This document shows positions 17,188 to 28,054 of a stretch of 64,000 bases of DNA, in pieces. The position numbers and the translations under genes are program-made. How positions within the stretch are numbered: the first letter of the stretch is position 1; each line of letters opens with the position of its first letter. The stretch lies in contig NZ_FOPM01000006.1 in NCBI RefSeq assembly GCF_900113485.1, positions 124,001 to 188,000 on the forward strand. The letters run 5' to 3'. This DNA is from Methylobacterium gossipiicola. Its GTDB lineage: Bacteria > Pseudomonadota > Alphaproteobacteria > Rhizobiales > Beijerinckiaceae. Below the pieces are notes generated by a model that worked only from the letters and a program-made list of their open reading frames with translations, was not told the DNA's origin and did not search any database.

Positions 17188-17949
17188 TTAGAGCACGCAA
17201 CCCGGCATCCAGATGGCGATGGGAAGCCCGAACCCGTCACGCCCCGGTGGATCGGGCAGCGGCACCGCCCGGCCGCGCGCGCGGTCGCGGGCCACGATCA
17301 AGGCCGCAAGGGCATCGAGATGGTCGTCGATCCCGATCCCGGCGGGCCGGGCGGCGACGAGGTCGGCGGGCAATCCGGCGGCGCGAAGGAGCGCCCGACG
17401 CTCGGCCTGGCCTGCCGCCGTCTTCTTGCCGGCCGCAAGCGCGGCGTCGCCGTTGAGGTGGCGGAAGGCGAGTTCGGGGTGGACCTCGTGGAGGCGCGCC
17501 CGCGCGTCGGCCCGCGCCCGCAGCAGCCCATCGACCGCCCGGACACCGCGAAAGATGTTCCAGGCCTGGATCGAGGGGGCGAAGGGCGGGTCACTGCCGG
17601 CCCGCGAAAGGGCCTTGGCGGCCTCGTAATCCGGGGCGTAGACGGCGGCGCGCGGCGGCATCGGGAACACGCTGGCGCGGGCCTTGCCCAGATAGGCGCG
17701 CGCCGCCCGGTCGGCGACGCGCCCGCCCCCCTCCACCCGGTCGGGCAACCCGATGGGGATATCGATGCCGATGACGGAAGGGGCTTCCGGCGCGTCGAGG
17801 CATTCGGCCACGGTGGCGAACCGGGCGGTGCGGAACCGCCCATCGTCCCGGTTGAGCAGCACCCCGGCCCAGGCCCCGCGACAGCCGTCGAGGCCGGCGA
17901 TCCAGGGCGAGCCCTCGGGAGGATGCCCCGCCGGCGGGGGAAGAGCCAC
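17188..17949 (-). CDS. DUF429 family protein
   Basis: A 253-residue protein. WIAGLDGCRGAWAGVLL is the DUF429 N-terminal strand (an RNase H-like fold start), IGIDIPIGLPD holds the second acidic pair, and HPELAFRHLNG and DDHLDALAALIVARD are later conserved motifs. The function is unknown; an RNase H-like nuclease is suggested by the fold. The GTG at 17947-17949 has GGAGG five bases upstream and lies 20 bp after the diguanylate cyclase stop, so these two are co-transcribed. Confidence 0.85.
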   Translation of the reverse strand: MALPPPAGHPPEGSPWIAGLDGCRGAWAGVLLNRDDGRFRTARFATVAECLDAPEAPSVIGIDIPIGLPDRVEGGGRVADRAARAYLGKARASVFPMPPRAAVYAPDYEAAKALSRAGSDPPFAPSIQAWNIFRGVRAVDGLLRARADARARLHEVHPELAFRHLNGDAALAAGKKTAAGQAERRALLRAAGLPADLVAARPAGIGIDDHLDALAALIVARDRARGRAVPLPDPPGRDGFGLPIAIWMPGCVL

Positions 17950-17969
17950 ACGGACCTCCGTGGCGCCCG

Positions 17970-19106
17970 TCAGGCCGCGTGCCCGATCCGATCGGCCGGG
18001 CTCGCGGCCGCATCGGCGCCATGCAGGATGTAGCATCCCCGGCCGGCGGTCTTGGCGGCATACAGGGCCTTGTCGGCCCGCTGCATGAGCTCGGCGAGGC
18101 TGCCGTCCCCTGCCGCGTTCTCCCGCGCGATGCCGATGCTGACGCCGATCCGCGCATAGACGCTGGCATCGATGTGATAGGGGGCGGCGATGGCGGTAAT
18201 GATCCGCGCGGCGTGCCGACCGGCTTCCCTGTCGTCGCGGGGACCGGTGAGCAGCAGGAACTCGTCGCCTCCGAGGCGGCAGATGGTCTCGTCCGGCCCC
18301 ACCGTCTCGCACAGGCGGCGGCCGACATCGCATAGCAACGCGTCGCCGACGGCGTGACCGAGGCGGTCGTTGACCTGCTTGAAGCCATCGAGGTCGAGGT
18401 AGAACAACACGCGGTTCCGGGTCGTGCCGTCGCGGGCCTCGAAGGCGTCTTCCAGGCCGCGGCGATTGAGCAGGCCCGTCAGGGGATCGGTGACGGATTG
18501 GCGGCGACTCTCGGCCTCCCCCAGGATCGCCTGGATGGCGAAGGTCCGCTGCTGCTTCAGGATCGCGCGATTCATGAGAATGAAGATGGCCGTCTGGAGC
18601 AGGATCAAGGGCAGGAATTCGGGGTTGCCCAAGCAGAAGCTGATCTTGTAGCCGAGATCGATGAGCAGCACCTGCGCCATGGCGTAACGCGGCGCCGCGA
18701 AGTTCCGGCCGATGATGCCGCCGGCCGCTCCGAGCCCCGAGGCCAGGGCGACGATGGACATCGCGACATCCGCCGACGTGACCACGAGGGCGATCATGAG
18801 GCCGTGCAGGGCGGCCCAGAGCAGGCCCGTCGCGAAGATCGGACCGGATGACGTGTTCACGGATCGCAACAGCCTGACGCGCAGGCCGAGCAGGAGAAGA
18901 TCCGCGAGGGCAATGGCCGCGAAGGCGGGATGCCCCGAACGCAGGAAGGCGACCAGGGCCACGGCGGTCGTGTTGAAACTTCCGACCACGAGGGGGACGA
19001 CGGAGGTGTAGAAGCCGGAGCGGAGGCGCCGTTGAACCGCCTCTGGAAGATCTGCGCCGATCTCCGCGATCCAGCGCAGAGCAGGGTTTAGAGGCGGGGG
19101 ATACAT
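17970..19106 (-). CDS. Membrane diguanylate cyclase (GGDEF)
   Basis: A 378-residue protein with about six membrane helices in residues 30-195 and a C-terminal GGDEF domain (about 205-365). The active site is intact: RLGGDEFLLL near residue 278, with LDLDGFKQVNDRLGH as the first metal/nucleotide loop. No RxxD inhibitory site is seen at the usual place before GGDEF. It should make c-di-GMP from GTP in response to an unknown signal sensed in or near the membrane. DUF429 follows in the same operon. Confidence 0.92.
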   Translation of the reverse strand: MYPPPLNPALRWIAEIGADLPEAVQRRLRSGFYTSVVPLVVGSFNTTAVALVAFLRSGHPAFAAIALADLLLLGLRVRLLRSVNTSSGPIFATGLLWAALHGLMIALVVTSADVAMSIVALASGLGAAGGIIGRNFAAPRYAMAQVLLIDLGYKISFCLGNPEFLPLILLQTAIFILMNRAILKQQRTFAIQAILGEAESRRQSVTDPLTGLLNRRGLEDAFEARDGTTRNRVLFYLDLDGFKQVNDRLGHAVGDALLCDVGRRLCETVGPDETICRLGGDEFLLLTGPRDDREAGRHAARIITAIAAPYHIDASVYARIGVSIGIARENAAGDGSLAELMQRADKALYAAKTAGRGCYILHGADAAASPADRIGHAA

Positions 19107-19236
19107 GATCGGAGCTGTCCAGGGCCCACGTTGGACGTGATCCCCGGACAGTACACCTCAAGACCTAAACGGTTTGCTCCGAGACACAGTTACCCATTCT
19201 CGACGCCTTTTGTTACATCTCTCTGGAAACGGCCTT

Positions 19237-21312
<2,076 letters not shown>

Positions 21313-21520
21313 TTCCAGCCTCGTGCGTGACGGCCGGTTTGTCAATCGTCATCCCGCCGCCCGCACGTTGGAACCGGCAATCTCATCCGGGGTCCAAGAG
21401 GCCAAAGCAAAGTCCGCCCTTGGAAAAGACGAGACGACGCACCGAGGGGTTCACGATGAACCTTCACCTCCGGGCTCGCGTTCGATCAGCAAGACTTCCT
21501 CATCGAACGGGACGACAAAC

Positions 21521-22198
21521 ATGAATCGATTTCTTCTCGCATCGGCGGCCGTGGTCGGCACCCTCATGCTGATGCCGGCTTCGGCCGATGCCCGTGGCGG
21601 CTTCCGGGGCGGCGGCGGCCATATCGGCGGCGGATTCGGCGGTGGCGGTTTTCGCGGCGGCTTGGCGGGTGGCGGATTCCGGGGCGGCCTAGGTGGAAGC
21701 GGCTTCCGCGGCGGCCTCGCGGGCGGCGGCTTTCGCGGCGGCCTCGGCGGGGGGCGCTTTGGCGGCGCCACGGCGGTGGGGTTCGGCGGCGGCGCGGCCC
21801 TCGGCGGCTACCGGGGCGGCTATCGCGGTGGGTTCCACCGGGGCGGCTATCGCGGCGGCTTCGCCGGGAACCGATACGGCTACGGCCACCGGCGCGGCTA
21901 TGGCGGCCTCGGCCTCGGCGTCGGCCTGGGCCTCGCCGGAGCTGGCATCGGCTACGGCCTCGGCAGCGGCTTCTACGGGGACGATTACTATGGCGGCGGC
22001 TACGCCCCGGCCTATTACGGCGGTGGCTATGGCGCCTACGGCGGCGGTTACGCCCCGGCGGCCTACGGCGTCGAGACCGGTCTCGCTCCCCAGGGGGACG
22101 ACGTCGCCTACTGCATCCGGCGCTTCCGGTCCTACGACCAGCGCTCGGGCACCTATCTCGGCAATGACGGCCGCCGGCACGCCTGCCCGCAGCCGTGA
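21521..22198 (+). CDS. Gly-rich exported protein with BA14K-type C-terminus
   Basis: A 225-residue protein: signal peptide (cleavage about SADARG), then a long low-complexity region built from about five repeats of FRGG-LAGGG or FRGG-LGGG type (residues 27-80) and YRGGYRGGF units, a glycine-rich stretch with GLGVGLGLAGAGIGYGLG, then Tyr/Gly repeats. The C-terminal VAYCIRRFRSYDQRSGTYLG with the final HACPQP is a BA14K-like lectin motif found in Brucella and relatives. Probably a cell-surface or periplasmic protein. The stretch before it holds the divergent thiC riboswitch. Confidence 0.8.
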   Translation: MNRFLLASAAVVGTLMLMPASADARGGFRGGGGHIGGGFGGGGFRGGLAGGGFRGGLGGSGFRGGLAGGGFRGGLGGGRFGGATAVGFGGGAALGGYRGGYRGGFHRGGYRGGFAGNRYGYGHRRGYGGLGLGVGLGLAGAGIGYGLGSGFYGDDYYGGGYAPAYYGGGYGAYGGGYAPAAYGVETGLAPQGDDVAYCIRRFRSYDQRSGTYLGNDGRRHACPQP

Positions 22199-22230
22199 GG
22201 CGTGATCGAGCCTCCTGAACGATCGAGGGG

Positions 22231-22254
22231 CCCCGGCGGATGCGCCGGGGTCCT
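22231..22254 (+). terminator. Terminator after the BA14K protein gene
   Basis: A perfect eight-pair stem, CCCCGGCG with CGCCGGGG, closes a GATG loop and is followed by TCCTT. It lies 33 bp after the stop of the BA14K gene and could serve both convergent genes. Confidence 0.75.
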
Positions 22255-22277
22255 TCCCGTTGGGGCGCCGGGTCGAA

Positions 22278-22532
22278 TCAGCCGCCCTGCAGACTCTCGG
22301 CGAAATCGTCCGGGATCTCGCCGAACCGGCCGAGGATCGTGGCGCTCTCGAGTTCGCCGGTCTCGTCGTCGGCCACCACCTTGATGGCGGCGGTGCCGGG
22401 CATGCGCCCGGCCATGGCCTCGGCCTTCTTCAAGGCGCCGCTCTCCGTCGGGGCGAGTTCACGATCGCCGGGCACGAGGCGCTTGCGCTTGATCACGAAG
22501 GTCTGGACCAGGAACGTCGTCTTCAGGGCCAT
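22278..22532 (-). CDS. Conserved small protein of unknown function
   Basis: An 84-residue cytosolic protein. MALKTTFLVQTFVIKRKRLVPGD begins the conserved part (strand, basic turn), followed by AEAMAGRMPGTAAIKVVADDETGELESATIL in parts; this looks like a small alpha/beta fold with an acidic hairpin. The ATG at 22532 has GGAG upstream and is preferred to the GTG four codons before it. No family named with confidence. Confidence 0.6.
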   Translation of the reverse strand: MALKTTFLVQTFVIKRKRLVPGDRELAPTESGALKKAEAMAGRMPGTAAIKVVADDETGELESATILGRFGEIPDDFAESLQGG

Positions 22533-22600
22533 GGCGGTCTCCACCGGGCGGGCTCGCCACCGGACGGGCGGCTCCTACCACGAAACCGGGGCGGGTTTCC

Positions 22601-23365
22601 TCACCACAGACGAATGAGACGGTAGCCCGCGACCACGTCGCCGGGGTCGATCCCGGCGGCGGCCGTGATCCCGAGGCTCGCGCGGAACAGCACGCGGCTG
22701 AACGCGCCCGAGACCAGGAACAGCACCAGCAGCACGAAACCGGCCTGTTGAGCGCCGACATCCCCCACGGCCCGCCACGACGGCGGCAGCCACGGCCGTA
22801 CGGCCCGATAGCCGTCGAGGCCCGGAACCGGGACGAGGCTGAGGACGAGGGCCATGCCCTGGAACAGGACCGACACCGCCAGCACGGCGCGCAGGGGCCC
22901 CGAATCGACGTTCGCCAGATGGTACAGCAGCGTCAGGACGACGAGGCACAGGAGCGTCATGGCGGGGCCGCCCAAAGCCACGGCGAGGGCGCCCGCGCGG
23001 TCGCGCAGGCCCTCCGATTCCAGGGGCATCGCCCCGCCCGGAAAGCCGATGCCGCCCAGAACCGTGAACAGCAGGGGCAGCACCACCGTCACCACGGGAT
23101 GGGCGAAGCGCAGGGGATCGAGGCTCAAGGCGCCGGACGCCTCGCCCCCCGCCCGCCGCGCCACGAAGGCATGGCCGAATTCGTGCAGGCACAGGCCGAG
23201 GACCCAGCCCGCCATCACGAACGCGAAGGCGGCGCCCGATCCCGCGACGAAACCGGCGCCGAGGCCGAAGCCGAGGCTGCTGACGAGGAGGAGGAGAACG
23301 AGGAAATTCGCGCCGACGCTCGGTTCCGGCCCGCCCGTGGTGCCTCGCGACATGGTCTGCTGCAT
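22601..23365 (-). CDS. Membrane metallopeptidase, M50 (site-2 protease) family
   Basis: A 254-residue protein with about six helices. The zinc motif HEFGH is at residues 61-65 inside a membrane helix, and the third ligand region reads LVPVPGLDGYRA (an NPxPxxDG-like motif). These are the hallmarks of site-2-type intramembrane peptidases. Missing are a PDZ domain and any substrate clue, so it belongs to the compact rhizobial group. Start 23365 (MQQTMSRG) is preferred over a Pro/Arg-rich extension. Divergent from the next hydrolase gene. Confidence 0.85.
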   Translation of the reverse strand: MQQTMSRGTTGGPEPSVGANFLVLLLLVSSLGFGLGAGFVAGSGAAFAFVMAGWVLGLCLHEFGHAFVARRAGGEASGALSLDPLRFAHPVVTVVLPLLFTVLGGIGFPGGAMPLESEGLRDRAGALAVALGGPAMTLLCLVVLTLLYHLANVDSGPLRAVLAVSVLFQGMALVLSLVPVPGLDGYRAVRPWLPPSWRAVGDVGAQQAGFVLLVLFLVSGAFSRVLFRASLGITAAAGIDPGDVVAGYRLIRLW

Positions 23366-23562
23366 CTCGGGTTCGGGTGTTGGAGGACGAGGGTGCGAGG
23401 AGGCCGCGCGGTGCCGGAACCGACCGCCTCCGCCCGAGGAGGGCGCGGCGCGACGCAACATCGCTGATGACACGCGCCCGTTCACCCCTACCTCAGGGCC
23501 GGCGTCAAGCACAGCCGTGGGCTCGACGTCGCAACCCGGCCACGCCGCCGCATCAGGGCCCC

Positions 23563-24390
23563 ATGCGCCTCGTTCTCATTCTCCTCGCCTGGGGGCTCGG
23601 CCTCTACGCCGTCGCCGTCGGCCTGCTCGCGACGTTCCAGCGCCACCTCATCTATCCCGGCGCCTTCTTTTCGAGGCGGCTGGAGGCACGGCGCATCGCC
23701 CCGGCCGGCACCGCGACGATTGCCGTGGCGACGGCGGACGGAGAACGCCTCCTGGCGTTCTGGCGCCCACCGGAGCCCGGCTGCGGCGTGGTGCTGAGCT
23801 TCCACGGCAACGCCTCGATCCCCGAAGCCGGGGCCGCGCGCTTTACCGGGGGCCCGTGGGCGGCGGCGGGCTGGGGCGTCCTCGCCATGGCGTATCGCGG
23901 CTATCCGGGCTCGACGGGCAGCCCGAGCGAAGACGGCCTCCTCCGCGACGGTCGCGCGGCCCATGCCGCCATCGCCGAACGGGCGCCCGGCGCGCCGGTC
24001 CTGCTGCATGGCCATTCCCTCGGGGCAGCCGTGGCCGTGGCCGTGGCGGCCGAGCGCCCGCATCTCGGCCTCTATCTCGAGGCGCCGTTCGACTCCCTCC
24101 ATCACCTCGTCGGCTGGCGCTATCCCATGATGCCGCGCCTGTTCCTTCGGGACACCTACCGATCCGACCGGCGCATCGCGGGGAGCACCGGCCCGGTCCT
24201 GGTGGTGCATGGCACGGAGGACGGGGTGATTCCGGTGGACTTCGCCCGCCGCCTCGCGGCCCTGGCCGGCTCCCGCGCGCGCCTGGAGATCATCCCGGGC
24301 GATCATGTCTCGATCCTCGGCGCCCGCGACGCCGAGGCCGGCGCCCTGTTCACGCCCGCCTGCCGCTCGGCCGCCCTCGCCACCCCCTGA
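23563..24390 (+). CDS. Alpha/beta hydrolase, membrane-anchored
   Basis: A 275-residue protein with one N-terminal membrane segment (RLVLILLAWGLGLYAVAVGL). The catalytic machinery is in place: oxyanion strand SFHGNA, nucleophile GHSLG (Ser about 152), Asp in HGTEDGVIP (about 228), His in GDHVSIL (about 248). It resembles the YfhR/Bem46-like group of serine hydrolases with undefined substrates. The HNH gene starts 11 bases after its stop, so they are likely co-transcribed. Confidence 0.88.
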   Translation: MRLVLILLAWGLGLYAVAVGLLATFQRHLIYPGAFFSRRLEARRIAPAGTATIAVATADGERLLAFWRPPEPGCGVVLSFHGNASIPEAGAARFTGGPWAAAGWGVLAMAYRGYPGSTGSPSEDGLLRDGRAAHAAIAERAPGAPVLLHGHSLGAAVAVAVAAERPHLGLYLEAPFDSLHHLVGWRYPMMPRLFLRDTYRSDRRIAGSTGPVLVVHGTEDGVIPVDFARRLAALAGSRARLEIIPGDHVSILGARDAEAGALFTPACRSAALATP

Positions 24391-24400
24391 AAGGCTCTCC

Positions 24401-24775
24401 ATGGGACGACGCGACCGGCGCTGGCGCGAAGACGACCCCAGCACCCACGGCCCCCTGGCACCCGCGCCGGCGATCTGCCCCCTGTGCGAGCGGCCGATTC
24501 CGCCCGGCGCCAAATCGAGCCTGCATCACCTCACGCCGAAGCTAAAGGGCGGCGCCAAGGCCGGCACCGTGCGCCTGCACCAGATCTGCCACTCGGCGAT
24601 TCACGCCCGTTTCAGCGAGGCCGAGATCGCCCGGCGCCTCGCCGACACCCAGGCCCTGCGCGACGACCCCGAGATGGCCCGCTTCCTCGACTGGGTGCGG
24701 ACCAAGCCCGACGATTTCCACACCGCGACCCGGATGACGCGCACCCGCCGGACGAGCCGGCGGGACCCGTCCTGA
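24401..24775 (+). CDS. HNH endonuclease-like protein
   Basis: A 124-residue protein with a CPLC zinc-type knuckle (about 28-31), then SLHHLTPKLKGG, TVRLHQICHSAIHARFS: the HNH ββα-metal motif with H-H, N/H and second CxxC-like half, as in short phage-type and genomic HNH nucleases. The C-terminus is basic. It probably cuts DNA, but no restriction-modification or phage partner is adjacent. It lies 11 bp after the hydrolase stop. Confidence 0.8.
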   Translation: MGRRDRRWREDDPSTHGPLAPAPAICPLCERPIPPGAKSSLHHLTPKLKGGAKAGTVRLHQICHSAIHARFSEAEIARRLADTQALRDDPEMARFLDWVRTKPDDFHTATRMTRTRRTSRRDPS

Positions 24776-24898
24776 CCGCCGCCGACGTCCTCGGTTTCAC
24801 GAAGGATTCGTCACGATCCGATCCCTCCGCGATCCGGTATCGCGGCCTTTACGACTTCGTCCCGACAGTCCGCCCGAACCAGCGAGGGAGTGCGGGGC

Positions 24899-25981
24899 AT
24901 GGGGGACACGGCGAATGGGGCGCGGCTCGCCTGGGTCGACGTCGCCAAGGGGCTCTGCATCGTCCTCGTGGTGATGATGCATTCCACCCTCGGCACCGGC
25001 GAGGCCATGGCGGAGGCCGGCTTCGGGCACGAAGGCTTCCTCCATCACGTCGTGGCCTTCGCCAAGCCGTTCCGCATCCCGGATTTCTTCCTCCTGTCCG
25101 GCCTGTTCCTCGGCCGGGTGATCGACCGGGACTGGCGCCTGTTCGCCGACCGCCGGGTGGTGCATTTCGCCTACTTCTATTTCCTCTGGGTGGTGATCCA
25201 GTCGGCGACGAAGTACGGCGCCATCACGGGCGGGGCCGGCCCCGGCGCCTTCGCGCATCACCTCGTCCTCGCCCTGGTCGAGCCGTATTCGAGCCTGTGG
25301 TTCATCTACCTGCTGGCGGTGTTCTCCGTGGTGACGAAGCTCCTGCGCCGGGCGCCGTGGCCGCTGCTCCTCGGGGGCGCCGCCCTGCTGCAGGTGTTGC
25401 CGATCCGGACGGAGATCTACCTCCTCGAGGAGTTCTGCGCCCGCTACGTCTGGTTCGTCGTCGGCTACCTGTTCGCCGAGCGGATCTTCGCCTTCGCCAC
25501 CGCCGTGCGGGCGCATCCGCGCGCGGCGCTCGCCGGCCTCGCGGCCTGGGCCGTGCTGGAGGGCGTCATGGCCTTCACCCCCTCGGGCTACGCCGCCTAC
25601 CCGACGCTCGCGAGCCTGCCCGGCCTCGGCCTCGCCCTCGGCGGCGCGGGCGCCATGGCCATCGTGGCGGGCGCCGCGCTCCTCACCCGCGCCGGCGGCC
25701 CGGTGACGGCGGCCCTGCGCGCCTGCGGGCAGCGCTCCATCGCCATCTACCTCGCGTTCTTCCTGCCCATGGCGGTCACCCGGACCGTTCTCGTCAAGAC
25801 CGGGGCGATCCCCGATGTCGGCTGGGCGAGCCTCGTGGTGACGCTGACGGCGATCCTCGTGCCGCTCGCCCTGGAACGGGCCGTGCGCCACACGCCCCTC
25901 GCCTTCCTGTTCCGGCGCCCGGCGGCGTTCCACATCGTCGGCGACCGCGCGCCTGTCCGGCCGATGCTGCGCGGCGCCTGA
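24899..25981 (+). CDS. Acyltransferase family 3 membrane protein
   Basis: A 360-residue protein with about ten helices. RLAWVDVAKGLCIVLVVMMHS carries the N-terminal signature with the His of the active site, followed by FRIPDFFLLSGLFLGRVI. It is of the Fuc4NAc/OpgC-like acyltransferase group that modifies sugars at the inner membrane; the substrate is unknown. The ATG at 24899 is chosen over a GTG nine bases upstream; GGGAG is nearby. Transcribed alone or with the preceding genes (123 bp gap). Confidence 0.85.
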   Translation: MGDTANGARLAWVDVAKGLCIVLVVMMHSTLGTGEAMAEAGFGHEGFLHHVVAFAKPFRIPDFFLLSGLFLGRVIDRDWRLFADRRVVHFAYFYFLWVVIQSATKYGAITGGAGPGAFAHHLVLALVEPYSSLWFIYLLAVFSVVTKLLRRAPWPLLLGGAALLQVLPIRTEIYLLEEFCARYVWFVVGYLFAERIFAFATAVRAHPRAALAGLAAWAVLEGVMAFTPSGYAAYPTLASLPGLGLALGGAGAMAIVAGAALLTRAGGPVTAALRACGQRSIAIYLAFFLPMAVTRTVLVKTGAIPDVGWASLVVTLTAILVPLALERAVRHTPLAFLFRRPAAFHIVGDRAPVRPMLRGA

Positions 25982-26059
25982 CCCGCCGGGGCGGGATCGA
26001 GCGCCTCGGAGTGGGGGCCGCGCGAAGGCACCGACGCATCGACCGAGCGATGAATTGCG

Positions 26060-26090
26060 CAAATTGCCTGATGCATGCATGGGCAATTTG
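26060..26090. promoter_or_regulatory. Inverted repeat, candidate operator for the GGDEF-EAL gene
   Basis: A perfect nine-base inverted repeat, CAAATTGCC and GGCAATTTG, with a 13-base centre containing TGATGCATGCAT. It lies in a distinctly AT-rich stretch (26050-26150) about 90 bp before the start of the PAS-GGDEF-EAL gene. It is likely a regulator binding site; no matching protein can be named. Confidence 0.45.
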
Positions 26091-26178
26091 CCTTTCTATT
26101 CGGCAAGAAAAATCTTAATTGTTTTTCCGCTAGACGATATCTAACCTAAAGACATTCAATCGCGGACTTGGTCTGTCC

Positions 26179-28014
26179 ATGCTCCCACCTCCTCTTCGAC
26201 ACACATGGCAGTGGGGCACCTTCGGCAGGGCGGATTTTTCCACGTCTCTCGGCGGAGCCTCCGACCGATCGGGCGCATCGGTGGGGCCGCGTCATCGCCC
26301 CACCGAAGAAACCGGGTCTTCGTCCCCATTTAGCGACCAGCTCATCGAACAGAACCGGCGCTTCGATGCGGCCTTGGAGAACATGAGCCAGGGTCTGTGC
26401 ATGTTCGATGCGGAGGGACATCTCCTCGTCTGGAACAAACGCTATCTGGAGATCTTCGGGCTCGCGGCCGATCAGCTCTGGGTCGGCATGTTCCAGCGGC
26501 AGATCCTCGAGACCCTCGTCGCCCTCGGGCGCTACGCGCCGGGCTTCACCGTCGACAACCTCAGCGAAGGGACCCGGATCTCCCTCGTGCAGGGGCAGGC
26601 GACATCCATCCTGCGGGAACTCGCGGATGGGCGAACGGTTTCGGCGACCCACCGGGCCATGAGCGGCGGCGGTTGGGTGGCGACCTTCGAGGACGTGACC
26701 GAGCGCCGCCGCAACGAGGAGCGCATCACCTACATGGCGCGGCACGACGCCCTGACCGATCTGCCGAACCGGGTGGCGCTGCACGAGATCGGCGCCACCC
26801 TGCTGGCGCAGCTGGGGCCGGGTCAGATCCTCGCCGTGCTGTGTCTCGATCTCGACCGGTTCAAGCCCGTCAACGACGGGTTCGGCTACGCGATGGGCGA
26901 CACCCTCCTGCAATGCGTCGCGCAGCGGCTGCAGCGGCACGTTCCGAGGCGCGCCACCGTGGCGCGCATGGGCGGTGACGAGTTCGTCGTCCTCCACCCC
27001 GTCGAGACCCTGGCGGATGCCGAAGCCTTGGCCCGGCGGCTGATCACGGCCGTGAGCGCCCCCTACGACATCGACGGCTCCCGGCTCGAAATCGGCATGA
27101 GCGTCGGGATCGCCCTGTCCGGTGACGGCGATGTCGCGGCACTCCTGCAGAACGCCGACCTCGCCCTCCACCAATCGAAATCGGATGGGCGCGGCACGTC
27201 GCGCGTGTTCGAGGCGCAGATGGACGCCCGCGCGCGGGCCCGCCTCACCCTGGAGCGGGAACTCCGGGACGCCCTGACGAACGGCCAGTTCGAGGTGTTC
27301 TACCAGCCCCTGGTCGATCTCGGCAGCAACGACATCGTCGGCCTCGAAGCCCTGGCGCGGTGGCGGCATCCCGAACGCGGCCTCGTCAGCCCGGCCGTCT
27401 TCATCCCGATCGCCGAGGAGACCGGCCTCATCGTGCCCCTGGGCGAATGGGTGCTGCGCCAGGCCTGCCGGGATGCCGCGCGATGGCCCGGCCATGTCCG
27501 CGTCGCCGTCAACGTGTCGCCGCATCAACTGCGCCAGCGCACCTTCGCCACGATGGTGGTCTCGGCTCTCGCCGAGAACGCCGTCGATCCGCGACGCCTC
27601 GAACTCGAAATCACCGAGAGCGTGCTCCTCGAGGAGACGGACGCGAATCTGAAGACCCTGCACGCCCTGCGGGCCTCCGGCGTCCGCATCGCCATGGACG
27701 ATTTCGGCACCGGTTACTCGAGCATCAGCTACCTGCGCAGCTTCCCCTTCGACAAGATCAAGATCGACCGCTCGTTCGTCCGCGAGATCGGCGAGAAGCC
27801 GGAAGCCGCCGCGATCATCCGGGCGATCATCGGTCTCGGCCAAAGCCTCAACATGACGACCCTCGTGGAGGGCATCGAAACCGAAGGTCAGCGCAAAGCG
27901 GTCCTGGCCGAGGGCGCCGACGAGATGCAGGGCTACCTGTTCAGTCATCCGTGCCCCGCGCGGGACATCGATGCCCTGTTCGACGGCGCGCATCCCCGGA
28001 CGGAAGCGGCCTGA
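26179..28014 (+). CDS. PAS-GGDEF-EAL protein, bifunctional c-di-GMP enzyme candidate
   Basis: A 611-residue cytosolic protein: PAS (PAS_7-like, about 55-175; DAALENMSQGLCMFDAEGHL in parts), GGDEF (about 185-345) and EAL (about 360-600). Unlike the other PAS protein in this window, the cyclase motif is intact (ARMGGDEFVVL near residue 265), and the EAL site is also intact (LEALARWRHPE near 389, MDDFGTGYSS near 507). It could make or break c-di-GMP. An inverted repeat in an AT-rich leader precedes it. Transcribed alone. Confidence 0.93.
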   Translation: MLPPPLRHTWQWGTFGRADFSTSLGGASDRSGASVGPRHRPTEETGSSSPFSDQLIEQNRRFDAALENMSQGLCMFDAEGHLLVWNKRYLEIFGLAADQLWVGMFQRQILETLVALGRYAPGFTVDNLSEGTRISLVQGQATSILRELADGRTVSATHRAMSGGGWVATFEDVTERRRNEERITYMARHDALTDLPNRVALHEIGATLLAQLGPGQILAVLCLDLDRFKPVNDGFGYAMGDTLLQCVAQRLQRHVPRRATVARMGGDEFVVLHPVETLADAEALARRLITAVSAPYDIDGSRLEIGMSVGIALSGDGDVAALLQNADLALHQSKSDGRGTSRVFEAQMDARARARLTLERELRDALTNGQFEVFYQPLVDLGSNDIVGLEALARWRHPERGLVSPAVFIPIAEETGLIVPLGEWVLRQACRDAARWPGHVRVAVNVSPHQLRQRTFATMVVSALAENAVDPRRLELEITESVLLEETDANLKTLHALRASGVRIAMDDFGTGYSSISYLRSFPFDKIKIDRSFVREIGEKPEAAAIIRAIIGLGQSLNMTTLVEGIETEGQRKAVLAEGADEMQGYLFSHPCPARDIDALFDGAHPRTEAA

Positions 28015-28054
28015 ACGGCTCCGGACGGTCCCACCCACCATCCGCGAACCGACT

